Assembly: GCF_004104015.1 (NCBI RefSeq)
Contig: NZ_RYFV01000010.1
Location: 1-64,000, forward strand
DNA: 64,000 bases
DNA from: Actinomyces oricola
Lineage (GTDB): Bacteria > Actinomycetota > Actinomycetes > Actinomycetales > Actinomycetaceae
Direction of reading: 5' to 3'
A model generated the notes under the pieces. The model was not told the origin of the DNA. It ran no database searches and saw only the letters and a program-made list of their open reading frames with translations. Made by a program: the position numbers and the translations under genes. Within the stretch, counting starts at the first letter, position 1. Each line of letters opens with the position of its first letter. Below are positions 52,074-59,733 of this stretch, one piece after another.

Positions 52074-52280
52074 ATGGCGCGGCGGTACACGCGAAAGACG
52101 GGCCAGCGCCAGCAGAGCGAGCGCGAGCTGACGATCCGCGCCGACTTCCACGAACCGCCCGACCTCGACAAGCTGAGCGAGCTGCTCATCCGTATCGCGC
52201 TCCAGCGGTCGGGGTCGTGGCACTCGGGCGGATCGACCACACCGAAGCGTCCCCGTGCCTCGGTGGAGCCTTCGTCGTAG
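52074..52280 (+). CDS. Small basic protein at the end of the transfer operon
   Basis: The 68-residue protein is basic at both ends (ARRYTRKTGQRQQSERELTI, TTPKRPRAS) with a central LDKLSELLIRIALQRSG helix. It starts 3 bp after the DUF4913 stop. Its family is unknown to me. Because it is the last gene before the integrase and small and basic, it could be a recombination directionality factor, but equally an unrelated operon protein. Confidence 0.55.
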   Translation: MARRYTRKTGQRQQSERELTIRADFHEPPDLDKLSELLIRIALQRSGSWHSGGSTTPKRPRASVEPSS

Positions 52281-52458
52281 AATGTATGTATCCGTCGCGG
52301 ATGGCGGATGTTGTGGTCCTAGTGCTTCGTCCTTGCGGCGAGGCAAAGCGAACGTGGCCGACTCGGCCTAGTCCTACAGCCTTCGGGCTCTTCTCACGAT
52401 CAACATCCGCCGTCACATCAGTCCGCGTCGGCAGGACCAGTGACTGTGGAGAAGAGCC
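52281..52458 (+). promoter_or_regulatory. Structured region upstream of the integrase gene
   Basis: An 11-bp inverted repeat, GGCGGATGTTG (52303-52313) and CAACATCCGCC (52401-52411), encloses 87 nt. Inside it is a perfect small palindrome GGCCGA-C-TCGGCC (52356-52368). An A+T-rich TAGAATGTATGTAT (52279-52292) just before could be a -10 region. The whole looks like the promoter and a folded leader of the integrase gene, whose ATG follows a GGAGAAGAG at 52459. Confidence 0.5.
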
Positions 52459-54195
52459 ATGACGACCACCAACGCGAGCCGCGCCGCGATAGACAGCCTC
52501 GTTGCCCCGACCCCCTTCGTTGGGGCGATCGCCGTGTCGTACCTGCGAGTCTCAACGAAGGAGCAGGCGGAGAAGGGCGGCAACGCTGAGGGCTTCTCGA
52601 TTCCGGCCCAGCGGGAGGCGAACCAGCGCAAGGCCGACCAGCTCGGCGCGACCATTGTCGAGGAGTTCGTCGACGCGGGCGAATCCGCTCGCAAGGCCGA
52701 CCGGCCAGAGCTGATGCGGATGATTCAGTACGTCACGAAGTACAAGACGAACTACTGCATTGTCCACAAGGTTGACCGGCTGGCTCGCAACCGCGCCGAC
52801 GACGTGACCATCCACCTGGCACTCAAGGACGCCGGGGTGACGCTGGTGTCGGCGACCGAAAACATCGACGAGACGCCCTCGGGGATGCTGCTGCACGGCA
52901 TCATGTCGTCGATCGCCGAGTTCTACTCGCGCAACCTGGCCACCGAGGTCGTCAAAGGCCTGTCCCAGAAGGCCGCCCAGGGCGGGACTGTGTCGAAGGC
53001 ACCCATCGGCTACCGCAACATTGGGGTGCGCGACGAGTTCGGTCGCGAGGTTCGCACCGTCGAACTGGACGAGGAGCGGGCACCGCTGGTTCGGTGGGCC
53101 TTCCAGCGGTTCGCGTCAGGCGACTGGACGACGAGCCAACTCCACCACGAGCTGGTGGCACGCGGCCTGACGACCGCACCTTCGCCGCGCCGTCCTTCTC
53201 GGCCAATCGGCAAGTCGTCGGTGCATCGGATGCTCACGAACCCGTACTACAAGGGCTGCGTCCGCTATCAAGGGGTCACCTTCGCCGGAGCACACGAAGC
53301 ACTCGTCCCGAACGAGGTGTGGGATCAAGTGCAGACCGTGCTCGGCACTCACCGATCAGCGGCGGACGCGACGCAGGTACACGAGCACTACCTCAAAGGA
53401 ACGGTGTTCTGCGGGCAGTGCGGCTCCCGACTGATCGTCTGCAACGCGAAGAGCAGCCAGGGCACGATCTATCCGTACTTCGTCTGCGGCAGCAGGCACG
53501 GCGGCAGAGGCGACTGCACCCGCCAAGCGATGCTCATCGAGCACGTCGAGCGGCTCGTCGAGCAGTTCTACGATCACGTCCAGATCAGCGCGGAGACCAA
53601 GCTCGCGCTCTCGTCCATGCTGCACGCACGGTTCGACGAGATGATGTCCGAGGGTGCCGCGGAACTCGCGGCCCTCGCCACGCGTCGGACCCAGCTCGAA
53701 GACGAGCAGGAAAAGCTGCTCCGTGCTCACTACGCGGGAGCGGTCCCGTTGGAGCTGCTCAAGCGGGAGCAGGATCGGATCACGGCATCGCTGGAGACGA
53801 TCCAGAACCGGATCGACGCCCACCACGGCGAGTACGCCTTCGCCCGCGCGAACCTCGATGACTCGCTGACCCTGCTGTCGAACGCGGCCGACATCTACAA
53901 GACAGCCGACGACGCGAACCGCCGGCTGTGCGACCAGGCGCTGTTCAAGGCGATCTACGTCGATGAGGACAACGACGTTCGGGTCGGCTACAAGACGCCG
54001 TACGACGGGCTGAGCATCGAAGGCTTGCAGGCCGACGCCCTTACCTGGGCCGCCGAGGCAAGAAAGCTGGGCCAGGCCCGAACCTCGACCAAGGGCGGTC
54101 CCTTGGTCGAAAGTTCAAACCTGACCCATTTGGGGTGGCTGACGGGGATTGAACCCGCGACCTCTTGGACCACAACCAAGCGCTCTGCCGACTGA
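52459..54195 (+). CDS. int: Large serine recombinase, ICE integrase
   Basis: The enzyme integrates and excises the element. The 578-residue protein has the resolvase catalytic domain with VSYLRVSTKEQ (catalytic Ser32) and DRLARNRAD. The recombinase domain follows (GYRNIGVRDEFGREV, GKSSVHRMLTNPYYKG). A zinc ribbon (FCGQCGSRLIVC to CGSRHGGRGDC, about 315-357) and a coiled coil (LATRRTQLEDEQEKLLRAHY) come next. The last residues, from SSNLTHLGWLTGIEP to SAD, are read through the att core and the antisense of tRNA-His. The gene's 3' end is thus fixed by the integration site and would change on excision. Confidence 0.92.
   Translation: MTTTNASRAAIDSLVAPTPFVGAIAVSYLRVSTKEQAEKGGNAEGFSIPAQREANQRKADQLGATIVEEFVDAGESARKADRPELMRMIQYVTKYKTNYCIVHKVDRLARNRADDVTIHLALKDAGVTLVSATENIDETPSGMLLHGIMSSIAEFYSRNLATEVVKGLSQKAAQGGTVSKAPIGYRNIGVRDEFGREVRTVELDEERAPLVRWAFQRFASGDWTTSQLHHELVARGLTTAPSPRRPSRPIGKSSVHRMLTNPYYKGCVRYQGVTFAGAHEALVPNEVWDQVQTVLGTHRSAADATQVHEHYLKGTVFCGQCGSRLIVCNAKSSQGTIYPYFVCGSRHGGRGDCTRQAMLIEHVERLVEQFYDHVQISAETKLALSSMLHARFDEMMSEGAAELAALATRRTQLEDEQEKLLRAHYAGAVPLELLKREQDRITASLETIQNRIDAHHGEYAFARANLDDSLTLLSNAADIYKTADDANRRLCDQALFKAIYVDEDNDVRVGYKTPYDGLSIEGLQADALTWAAEARKLGQARTSTKGGPLVESSNLTHLGWLTGIEPATSWTTTKRSAD
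54113..54140. repeat. attR: Right attachment core (attR), overlapping tRNA-His
   Basis: The bases from GTTCAAACC to GGGGTGGCT match attL in 25 of 28 positions. The last 10 bases (54131-54140) are the 3' end of tRNA-His including the encoded CCA. The rest is integrase coding sequence. Identity with attL continues weakly to the left because both sides encode an integrase tail. Confidence 0.78.
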
Positions 54196-54207
54196 GCTAC
54201 AGCCACC
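54131..54207 (-). tRNA. tRNA-His(GUG)
   Basis: The minus strand reads GGTGGCTGTAGCTCAG, then an anticodon stem CTTGG-TTGTGGT-CCAAG with anticodon GTG, a T-arm with GGTTCAATC, and an acceptor end CAGCCAC-C-CCA. The extra 5' G opposite C73 is the histidine tRNA identity mark, and CCA is encoded. The 3' end lies inside attR, so the element supplies or preserves the end of the tRNA and leaves it intact. Confidence 0.95.
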
Positions 54208-54354
54208 ATGTGCGAGATGATCGCAACGAGTCGGTACTTTATCGGCTCGTGTGCGCGGGCACCAATCCACGCCCCGTGCACTCGGTCACGTCTCCGGCTG
54301 CTGCTGGTGCGGTGCGACCGACCCGCCTCGCCGGCCCCTGCGCTCCCGGCCCGT

Positions 54355-54993
54355 TCAGGCTTGAGCGGGGCGCCCAGTGGGGGAGGCCGCCACCACAGCA
54401 GCAGCTTCCTTGCACTCCAGTGAGCTTGGCCCCTCCCCGGCGGGGAAGAGCACCGAGCGGTAGTAGCGCAACTCGTCAATGGACTCCAGGATGTCTGCCA
54501 GGGCCCGGTGGCCCCCCTGCTTCTTAGGGGCGTGGAAGAAGGTGCGCGGATACCAATGCTTGGCCAACTCCTTGATTGAGGACACGTCCACCACCCGGTA
54601 GTGGAGGTAGTCGACCAGCTCGGGCATGTCCCGGGCCAGGAAGGCCTTGTCGGTGCCCACGGAGTTCCCAGCCAGCTGTGCGGTGTGCGCCTCAGGCACC
54701 AGCGAGGTCACGTACTCCATAACAGTCGCCTGAGCCTTCTCCATGGACAAACCAGCCTGGAGGTCGGCGAGCAGCCCGGAGGAGGTGTGCATCTGCCGCA
54801 CGAAGTCGCTCATGCGCTCCAGGGCTTCGGCGGGGGGCTTAATGAGCAGGTCAATGCCCTCGGCCAGGGGCTTGAGCTCGTAGTCGGTGATGACGATGGC
54901 GACCTCAATCAGTGCGTCAGCCCTCAGATCCAGGCCAGTCATCTCACAATCGATCCACACCAGAGGGTCAGTGGTTGTTATCTGTCTGCTCAC
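54355..54993 (-). CDS. orn: Oligoribonuclease
   Basis: Orn degrades 2-5 nucleotide RNA fragments to mononucleotides, finishing RNA and pGpG turnover. The 212-residue product has the DEDDh exonuclease motifs: LVWIDCEMTGLD at the N-terminus, AGNSVGTDKAFLARDMPEL in the middle and KKQGGHRALADILESI near the end (His and Asp). VVDVSSIKELAKHWYP is typical of Orn. It starts with GTG at 54993, or the in-frame GTG at 55002. In many actinobacteria tRNA-His lies directly downstream of orn, as here, so the tRNA and its att site are in their normal chromosomal place. Confidence 0.92.
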   Translation of the reverse strand: MSRQITTTDPLVWIDCEMTGLDLRADALIEVAIVITDYELKPLAEGIDLLIKPPAEALERMSDFVRQMHTSSGLLADLQAGLSMEKAQATVMEYVTSLVPEAHTAQLAGNSVGTDKAFLARDMPELVDYLHYRVVDVSSIKELAKHWYPRTFFHAPKKQGGHRALADILESIDELRYYRSVLFPAGEGPSSLECKEAAAVVAASPTGRPAQA

Positions 54994-55266
54994 GGTCGTC
55001 ACTGTAGTGCCCGAGCAGTCTCTCCGCCGTGAGCCCGACAGGTACCAGGCGCCTGGAGGACTAACGGCGGAGGTGAGGGTTTCCGCCACGGGGTCGGCGA
55101 GTCTAGGACGGTAAGGTGGAGGCGCATGGCTTGAGGGGCCGTTCTTGCCGCGGGGCCGGCGGGAACGGGGCAAAGTGCGCAAAGTGCGGCGACCGATTGG
55201 CGCTAGAGCTCCCGTGCGTCGTCTACGATCACAGGCAGCAGCCCGCTTTCCCACTCCTACTTCCCC

Positions 55267-56925
55267 TTGCGTGACGTGGTTGCCGAGGGCGACACTCTGG
55301 GCCTGGTCATGGACTATGTTGACGGAGGGGACCTGGCCGGGCTGATCCGCGAGCGCGGCGCCCATGAACCCGCCGGGGTGGCCTGGCTCGGCACCTGCAT
55401 CGCCTCAGGCCTTGAAGCCATCCACACCGCGGGCGTTGTCCACCGTGACATTAAGCCGGCCAACGTCCTCATTGATGCCTCGACCACCCCGGGCACCCCC
55501 AAGGTGGCGGACTTTGGTGTGGCCCGGATCTGCGACGCCACGGCGGCGACCCGTTCCGCCATTGGTGCGGGCACGCCCCTGTACATGGCCCCCGAGGTGG
55601 CCGACGGCGCGGCGGCGAGTCCGGCGATGGACGTCTATTCCCTTGGCGCGGTGCTCTACGAGCTGTCTTGTGGCGTCCCCCCGTTCGTGGGCGCGCCCAG
55701 CTACCTGCTCAAAGCCCACGCCCAGATGCAGCCCGGCCGGCCCGAAGGGATCCCCGGCCCGCTGTGGGCGCTCATTGCCGCCATGTTGGAGAAGAATCCC
55801 GCAGCTCGTCCCCAGATCAGCCAGGTCCGTGAGGCGCTTAGCGCCATGGTGCAGTCCCTTGGCGGTCTGCCGGCCGCCCCCACCCTGACCGACCCGCCCC
55901 CGGCGACCCCACTGGCGGCCTGGGCCAGTGGCGGGACCATTGTCGCCGGCGCAGGAGGCAGCCCGACGGCGGCCGTGAGCGCCGCCTCCGGTGCCACCGG
56001 CGGCTTTACGCCCATCGGTCCCGCCCAAGTCGATGCGGCGGCCAATGCGCCCGAAACTGGCAAGAAAGGAAAGAAGAAGAGCCGCAAGGGACTGGTGGCC
56101 GTGCTCGTCATCCTCCTTGTCGTGGCGCTGGCCGGCGGTGGCTTCGCCGTCTGGCACTACCTCGACCGCAATGAGCCGGCAACCCCGCCCCCTGTCGCGG
56201 GGGAGACCACGCCGCCGGCGGCGCCAACCCCAAGCGCCACCCCCACGCCCAGTGCGACACCAACACCCAGCACGACCCCCACGGCAATGACGAGCATGCC
56301 CAATTTGGTGGGCATGACCCAGGCCGAGGCGGAGAAGGCATTGCCCGACTCGGTTAAGGTCACCGTGGTCAAGCAGGCGGCCAAGAACGGTGAGAAGACG
56401 GGCACAGTGATCTCTACCGACCCGGCCGCCGGCTCCGCACTGCCGAGCGAGGTCACCCTCACCGTGGCCGCTGCAATGGCCACCATCTACCTCTCCGACC
56501 TCAAGACTGTGACGGGGCGCGAAGGCGAGACTGGTGCCGCCATGGTCAATGGCCAGAGTATGGCCCACTCCAACTCCTACCACTTGCGTTTTACCCCCTC
56601 GAAGAAGGACGAGTGGAACCTGGGGCGCCACTTCACCGAGCTGGTCGGTACTCTGGGGATGGGGGACAACAGTAAGGACGCCGACGCCACCTTCACCGTG
56701 GACTTCTACGCCGACCAGGTCCTGGTCCATACCGAGACCATCGCTTTTGGCGAGTTCAAGGACGTTAGCATTGACATGACCAATGTGCTGCGCCTCAAAA
56801 TCGTGGTCACCCGCACCGACGGCAATAGCGGAGATATGTCCAGCACCTTGGTTCTGGGTGACTTCGCCCTCCAGGGCGACCCCAACGAGGTGCCTGACAT
56901 CTCCAAGCTCAACAATGAGAATTGA
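55267..56925 (+). CDS. Ser/Thr kinase-like membrane protein lacking the N-lobe, with PASTA and NPCBM-like domains
   Basis: The reading frame starts inside a kinase domain, at LGLVMDYVDGGDLAGLI. The C-lobe is complete: VVHRDIKPANVLID, VADFGVARI, GTPLYMAPEV and DVYSLGAVLYEL. The glycine-rich loop and the ATP-binding lysine are absent. No start other than the TTG at 55267 is available, and upstream of it there is no kinase-like sequence in any frame I examined. After a linker come a membrane helix (about 280-300), a PASTA domain (MPNLVGMTQAEAEKALPDSV, DPAAGSALPSEV) and an NPCBM-like extracellular domain. The protein is either a 5'-truncated remnant or a pseudokinase. The intact kinase gene follows 115 bp downstream. 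Confidence 0.7.
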   Translation: MRDVVAEGDTLGLVMDYVDGGDLAGLIRERGAHEPAGVAWLGTCIASGLEAIHTAGVVHRDIKPANVLIDASTTPGTPKVADFGVARICDATAATRSAIGAGTPLYMAPEVADGAAASPAMDVYSLGAVLYELSCGVPPFVGAPSYLLKAHAQMQPGRPEGIPGPLWALIAAMLEKNPAARPQISQVREALSAMVQSLGGLPAAPTLTDPPPATPLAAWASGGTIVAGAGGSPTAAVSAASGATGGFTPIGPAQVDAAANAPETGKKGKKKSRKGLVAVLVILLVVALAGGGFAVWHYLDRNEPATPPPVAGETTPPAAPTPSATPTPSATPTPSTTPTAMTSMPNLVGMTQAEAEKALPDSVKVTVVKQAAKNGEKTGTVISTDPAAGSALPSEVTLTVAAAMATIYLSDLKTVTGREGETGAAMVNGQSMAHSNSYHLRFTPSKKDEWNLGRHFTELVGTLGMGDNSKDADATFTVDFYADQVLVHTETIAFGEFKDVSIDMTNVLRLKIVVTRTDGNSGDMSSTLVLGDFALQGDPNEVPDISKLNNEN

Positions 56926-56930
56926 GGCCC

Positions 56931-56968
56931 GCGGTGGCGGGGGCGGCGGCAGTCGCCCCCGCCACCGC
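56931..56968 (+). terminator. 15-bp hairpin after the truncated kinase gene
   Basis: GCGGTGGCGGGGGCG and CGCCCCCGCCACCGC are perfect reverse complements around an 8-nt loop, starting 5 bases after the stop codon. It is a strong G+C hairpin without T-tract, a likely transcription end or stabilising 3' structure before the next kinase gene. Confidence 0.65.
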
Positions 56969-57040
56969 CCTCTCCGGTAGATTGGCGGTGGCCGCGCCTC
57001 CTGGTGGGGCTTGTCCATAATCCCCACTGTCGGAGCAGCC

Positions 57041-59590
57041 ATGCCAGCCACGACCGGACCTCGCCCACTGGGCAGCAACTACATCCTCGATGAGTGCATT
57101 GGGGCCGGCGCCCAAGGGACCGTCTGGCGGGGCCGGCGCCTGGCCCACGGCCACCGGAGCGAGCAGGTCCTCGCCTTCAAACTCCTGCGCTCCGAACTCA
57201 TTGACGATCCGGGTGTGGTGGAGCGCTTCATTAAAGAGCGCTCCACCCTCATGCGGGTGCGTTCACCCCACGTGGTGGGGATCCAGGACCTCGTCATTGA
57301 GGGTGCCACCTTCGGGATTGTCATGGACTACGTCTCTGGTGGTGACCTGCGCGGGCTTCTGCGCGATGCCGGGGTCCTGGCGCCCGGCGACGTTGCCGGT
57401 ATAGGGGCCAAGGTGGCTGCCGGGCTGGCTGCCGTCCACGAGGCGGGCGTGGTTCACCGCGACGTCAAGCCCGCCAACGTCCTCCTGGAGGCCACCGCCC
57501 CCGGTGCCTTGGGGGAGCCCAGGCTCGCGGACTTCGGGGTGGCCCGCATTTGCGACACGGTCGCCACCCGCGCCACCGGCTCGGTGGGCACACCGGTCTA
57601 TATCGCCCCGGAGATCGTCGCCGGCCAGGAACCCACACCGGCGACCGACATCTACTCCCTGGGTATCGTCTTGTACGAGATGTCCTGTGGCACTCCTCCC
57701 TTCCTGGGGCAGATCGCCAGCTTGCTCAGCCAGCACATCCGCCGCGACCCGGGCCGCCCCACCGGCATTCCCGACCCCTTATGGGACCTGATTGCGCAGA
57801 TGCTCGCCAAGCAGCCCGACGCCAGGCCCAGCGCCCCCCAGGTCGCGGCAAGGCTGGGCGCCATGGCCCCCGCGCTCACCGGCATAGTGCCGGCTCCCGC
57901 GCTCACCTCCCCACCACGGTCACGGCCCGCCGCCCAGCCTTACACATGGGACGAGGACGAGGCGCCCGCCCCGCAGGACACCCCGCCCACCCCTGAGACC
58001 CAGGGCACGGCCCCCCTAGAGCCCGGCGGGGCGCCTGCGTCAGGGGCGCCCACCAGGACTGAGGCGATGAACGACAGGGCGGGTGAAGTCTCCGCCACCC
58101 GGGTCTACCAGGGTCCCGACGGTGCACAGGCTCCCAATCCGCCCATGTGGACCGTGGTTGACCCGCGGGCCGCCAACTCTCCCGCCCCGGATCCGGCTAC
58201 GGTCGCCTATGGCTCCATAGCCCCGCCAGGGCCTGGGTCGAGGGCCCACCACGCCTCGGTCCCCTCGCCGGTGACCCAGTACTCCGCCCCCGGTGGCTCA
58301 TCACCCGCCCACCCGGCCGCCCCTGGGCCCAGTGGCCCGGTGCGGCCGGCCGGCCGCGGGCGCCGGGGTCGCAGGCGCCGCTGGTGGGTTGTTGTCGTCG
58401 TCCTGGTCACTGTGGTCGCGGTCGCTGCGGCAGGCACCTGGTGGTGGCTGGGCCGCTCGGGGGCGCAGGCCTACCAGGGCTGGCCCGCGGCTCTTCCCAG
58501 TGGGAACTCGGTCAGGGAGGACCAGCGCTTCCCTGACGTCTCCGAGTTCGCCCTCTCCGAGGACGGCAGCCTGCTGGTCGTGAGCTCGTCGTCGACCATA
58601 TCCCTCTACGACCTCACCAATGTGGGCAGTGCGCCGGTATGGACTGGTGAATGCGACGACAGTGGGTTCTGGGACTCTTCAACCGTCCTGTGCACCGGCG
58701 ACACGGACCTGCTCATCTCCTCCACTGGCTCCACCTCCCGCCCTAACGGGCCAATTGACCTCAACCTCCAGGGCACGACCTCGGACATGAGCATCCTCAT
58801 TGACGACTCCTCCAGTGGTGCCCTGGTGGCTCTCGGCGGGCACCAGGAGGCCTGGCGCCTCTACGGCAAGTACAAGGCCGCCCGCGCCGCTAACGGCTTC
58901 GTCGTGGCCTACGAGGACGAGCGCGACGTCATCCAGGTGATCTCAGCGGCCAGTGGCGCCATCCTGGCCGAGCAGGACGGGTACACGGGCGACTTCAAGG
59001 ACGATCAGCACCCCGGGGGCTTCGGCATTGACGCGGGTACGGAGGCCTTCTACCAGGTCACCGGCTCCGGTGTGGTGGTCTACAACGCGGACGGCACCGA
59101 ATACGGACGCGCCGGGGCCCTGCCCGCCGGCACCGACATGTCGCACGCTTGGATCTCCGGGGCCCCCATGAGCGCAGAACGTCTCCTAGCCGCCTTCAAC
59201 GCGGTCGCCGACGGCCTGCAGGTCTACGGGGTCAAGGATTCCGCCATCGTCACCACCGACGCCACGGCGTGCACCATCGCCGTCGGCGGCGTCACCCTGG
59301 CTATTCCAAAGCGCTCCAAAGGCGAGGTCTGCCGTACCAATGCCCTGGGCCTGGTGGACAGGGACGACGCCGTACTGGTGCAGGTGGGCCAGTACAGCTC
59401 CTCCTCTGGAGCCACAGGGGACTCCGTGGGGGCCTACTCCCGCAAGGACGGCTCCGCACTGTGGCAGGCCACCGGTGAGTACGTCGGTGTTGTCGCCCCG
59501 GCCGCCGGTCAGAGGGACAGCAGGCTCCTGGTCCGCCAGGGCGGGGATGATGGCGACCTGGTGGTGCTGCGCGTGGTCAAGAGCGGTTGA
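57041..59590 (+). CDS. Transmembrane Ser/Thr protein kinase with extracellular propeller-like domain
   Basis: The 849-residue protein has a complete kinase domain: IGAGAQGTVWRG (about 20-31), LAFKLL with the ATP-binding Lys47, VVHRDVKPANVLLE, ADFGVARI, VGTPVYIAPEI and DIYSLGIVLYEM. A Pro/Ala-rich juxtamembrane region follows (about 290-440). One membrane helix (WWVVVVVLVTVVAVAAAGTWWWLG, about 447-470) comes next, then a 370-residue extracellular domain with WD/PQQ-propeller-like repeats (FALSEDGSLLVVSSSSTISLYDL). The ATG at 57041 has GGAG upstream. With the FHA-ABC gene converging on it, it may phosphorylate that transporter or its partners. Confidence 0.88.
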   Translation: MPATTGPRPLGSNYILDECIGAGAQGTVWRGRRLAHGHRSEQVLAFKLLRSELIDDPGVVERFIKERSTLMRVRSPHVVGIQDLVIEGATFGIVMDYVSGGDLRGLLRDAGVLAPGDVAGIGAKVAAGLAAVHEAGVVHRDVKPANVLLEATAPGALGEPRLADFGVARICDTVATRATGSVGTPVYIAPEIVAGQEPTPATDIYSLGIVLYEMSCGTPPFLGQIASLLSQHIRRDPGRPTGIPDPLWDLIAQMLAKQPDARPSAPQVAARLGAMAPALTGIVPAPALTSPPRSRPAAQPYTWDEDEAPAPQDTPPTPETQGTAPLEPGGAPASGAPTRTEAMNDRAGEVSATRVYQGPDGAQAPNPPMWTVVDPRAANSPAPDPATVAYGSIAPPGPGSRAHHASVPSPVTQYSAPGGSSPAHPAAPGPSGPVRPAGRGRRGRRRRWWVVVVVLVTVVAVAAAGTWWWLGRSGAQAYQGWPAALPSGNSVREDQRFPDVSEFALSEDGSLLVVSSSSTISLYDLTNVGSAPVWTGECDDSGFWDSSTVLCTGDTDLLISSTGSTSRPNGPIDLNLQGTTSDMSILIDDSSSGALVALGGHQEAWRLYGKYKAARAANGFVVAYEDERDVIQVISAASGAILAEQDGYTGDFKDDQHPGGFGIDAGTEAFYQVTGSGVVVYNADGTEYGRAGALPAGTDMSHAWISGAPMSAERLLAAFNAVADGLQVYGVKDSAIVTTDATACTIAVGGVTLAIPKRSKGEVCRTNALGLVDRDDAVLVQVGQYSSSSGATGDSVGAYSRKDGSALWQATGEYVGVVAPAAGQRDSRLLVRQGGDDGDLVVLRVVKSG

Positions 59591-59657
59591 GGCCGGGCAA
59601 CAGCCGCAACCCGCGCCGGTCGCCCCAGGCTGACATGTCATACGTCATATCACACTT

Positions 59658-59728
59658 CACGGGGCACATGTGGTGGGGGGCCGCGCAGGTATTTGATTTG
59701 CGCGGACCCCCACCACATGTGCCCCGTG
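59658..59728. terminator. 29-bp inverted repeat between convergent genes (bidirectional terminator)
   Basis: CACGGGGCACATGTGGTGGGGG and the matching right arm, extended by CCGCGC, form a 29-bp inverted repeat with one mismatch (59658-59686 and 59700-59728) around a 13-nt A+T-rich loop. It lies between the stop codons of the kinase and the ABC transporter gene and can act in both directions. Confidence 0.8.
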
Positions 59729-59733
59729 CCCGG

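Larger units (their letters stand above)
5861..54140. mobile_element. Integrative and conjugative element in the 3' end of tRNA-His
   Basis: The element spans about 48.3 kb between the two att cores. It encodes a large serine integrase at its right end, a MobF relaxase, a coupling protein, VirB4-like and SCO6880-type proteins, TrbL/VirB6-like, VirB8-like and lytic proteins, SSB, ParB-like and prim-pol proteins, and an ImmA/regulator pair. This is a full actinobacterial conjugative type IV set. Cargo lies between the relaxase (12.4-16.0 kb) and the transfer operon (34.7-52.3 kb): two methyltransferases, a helicase operon and Shedu-like and YhcG nucleases. I see no broken core transfer gene apart from one stop codon at 46444 in a gene of unknown function, so the element could still be mobile. 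Confidence 0.88.

Noticed and set aside
55405-57078. 557-codon minus-strand ORF over the truncated kinase gene
   Set aside because: It is antisense to conserved kinase, PASTA and NPCBM-like coding sequence and has a shadow composition (Gly/His/Arg-rich).
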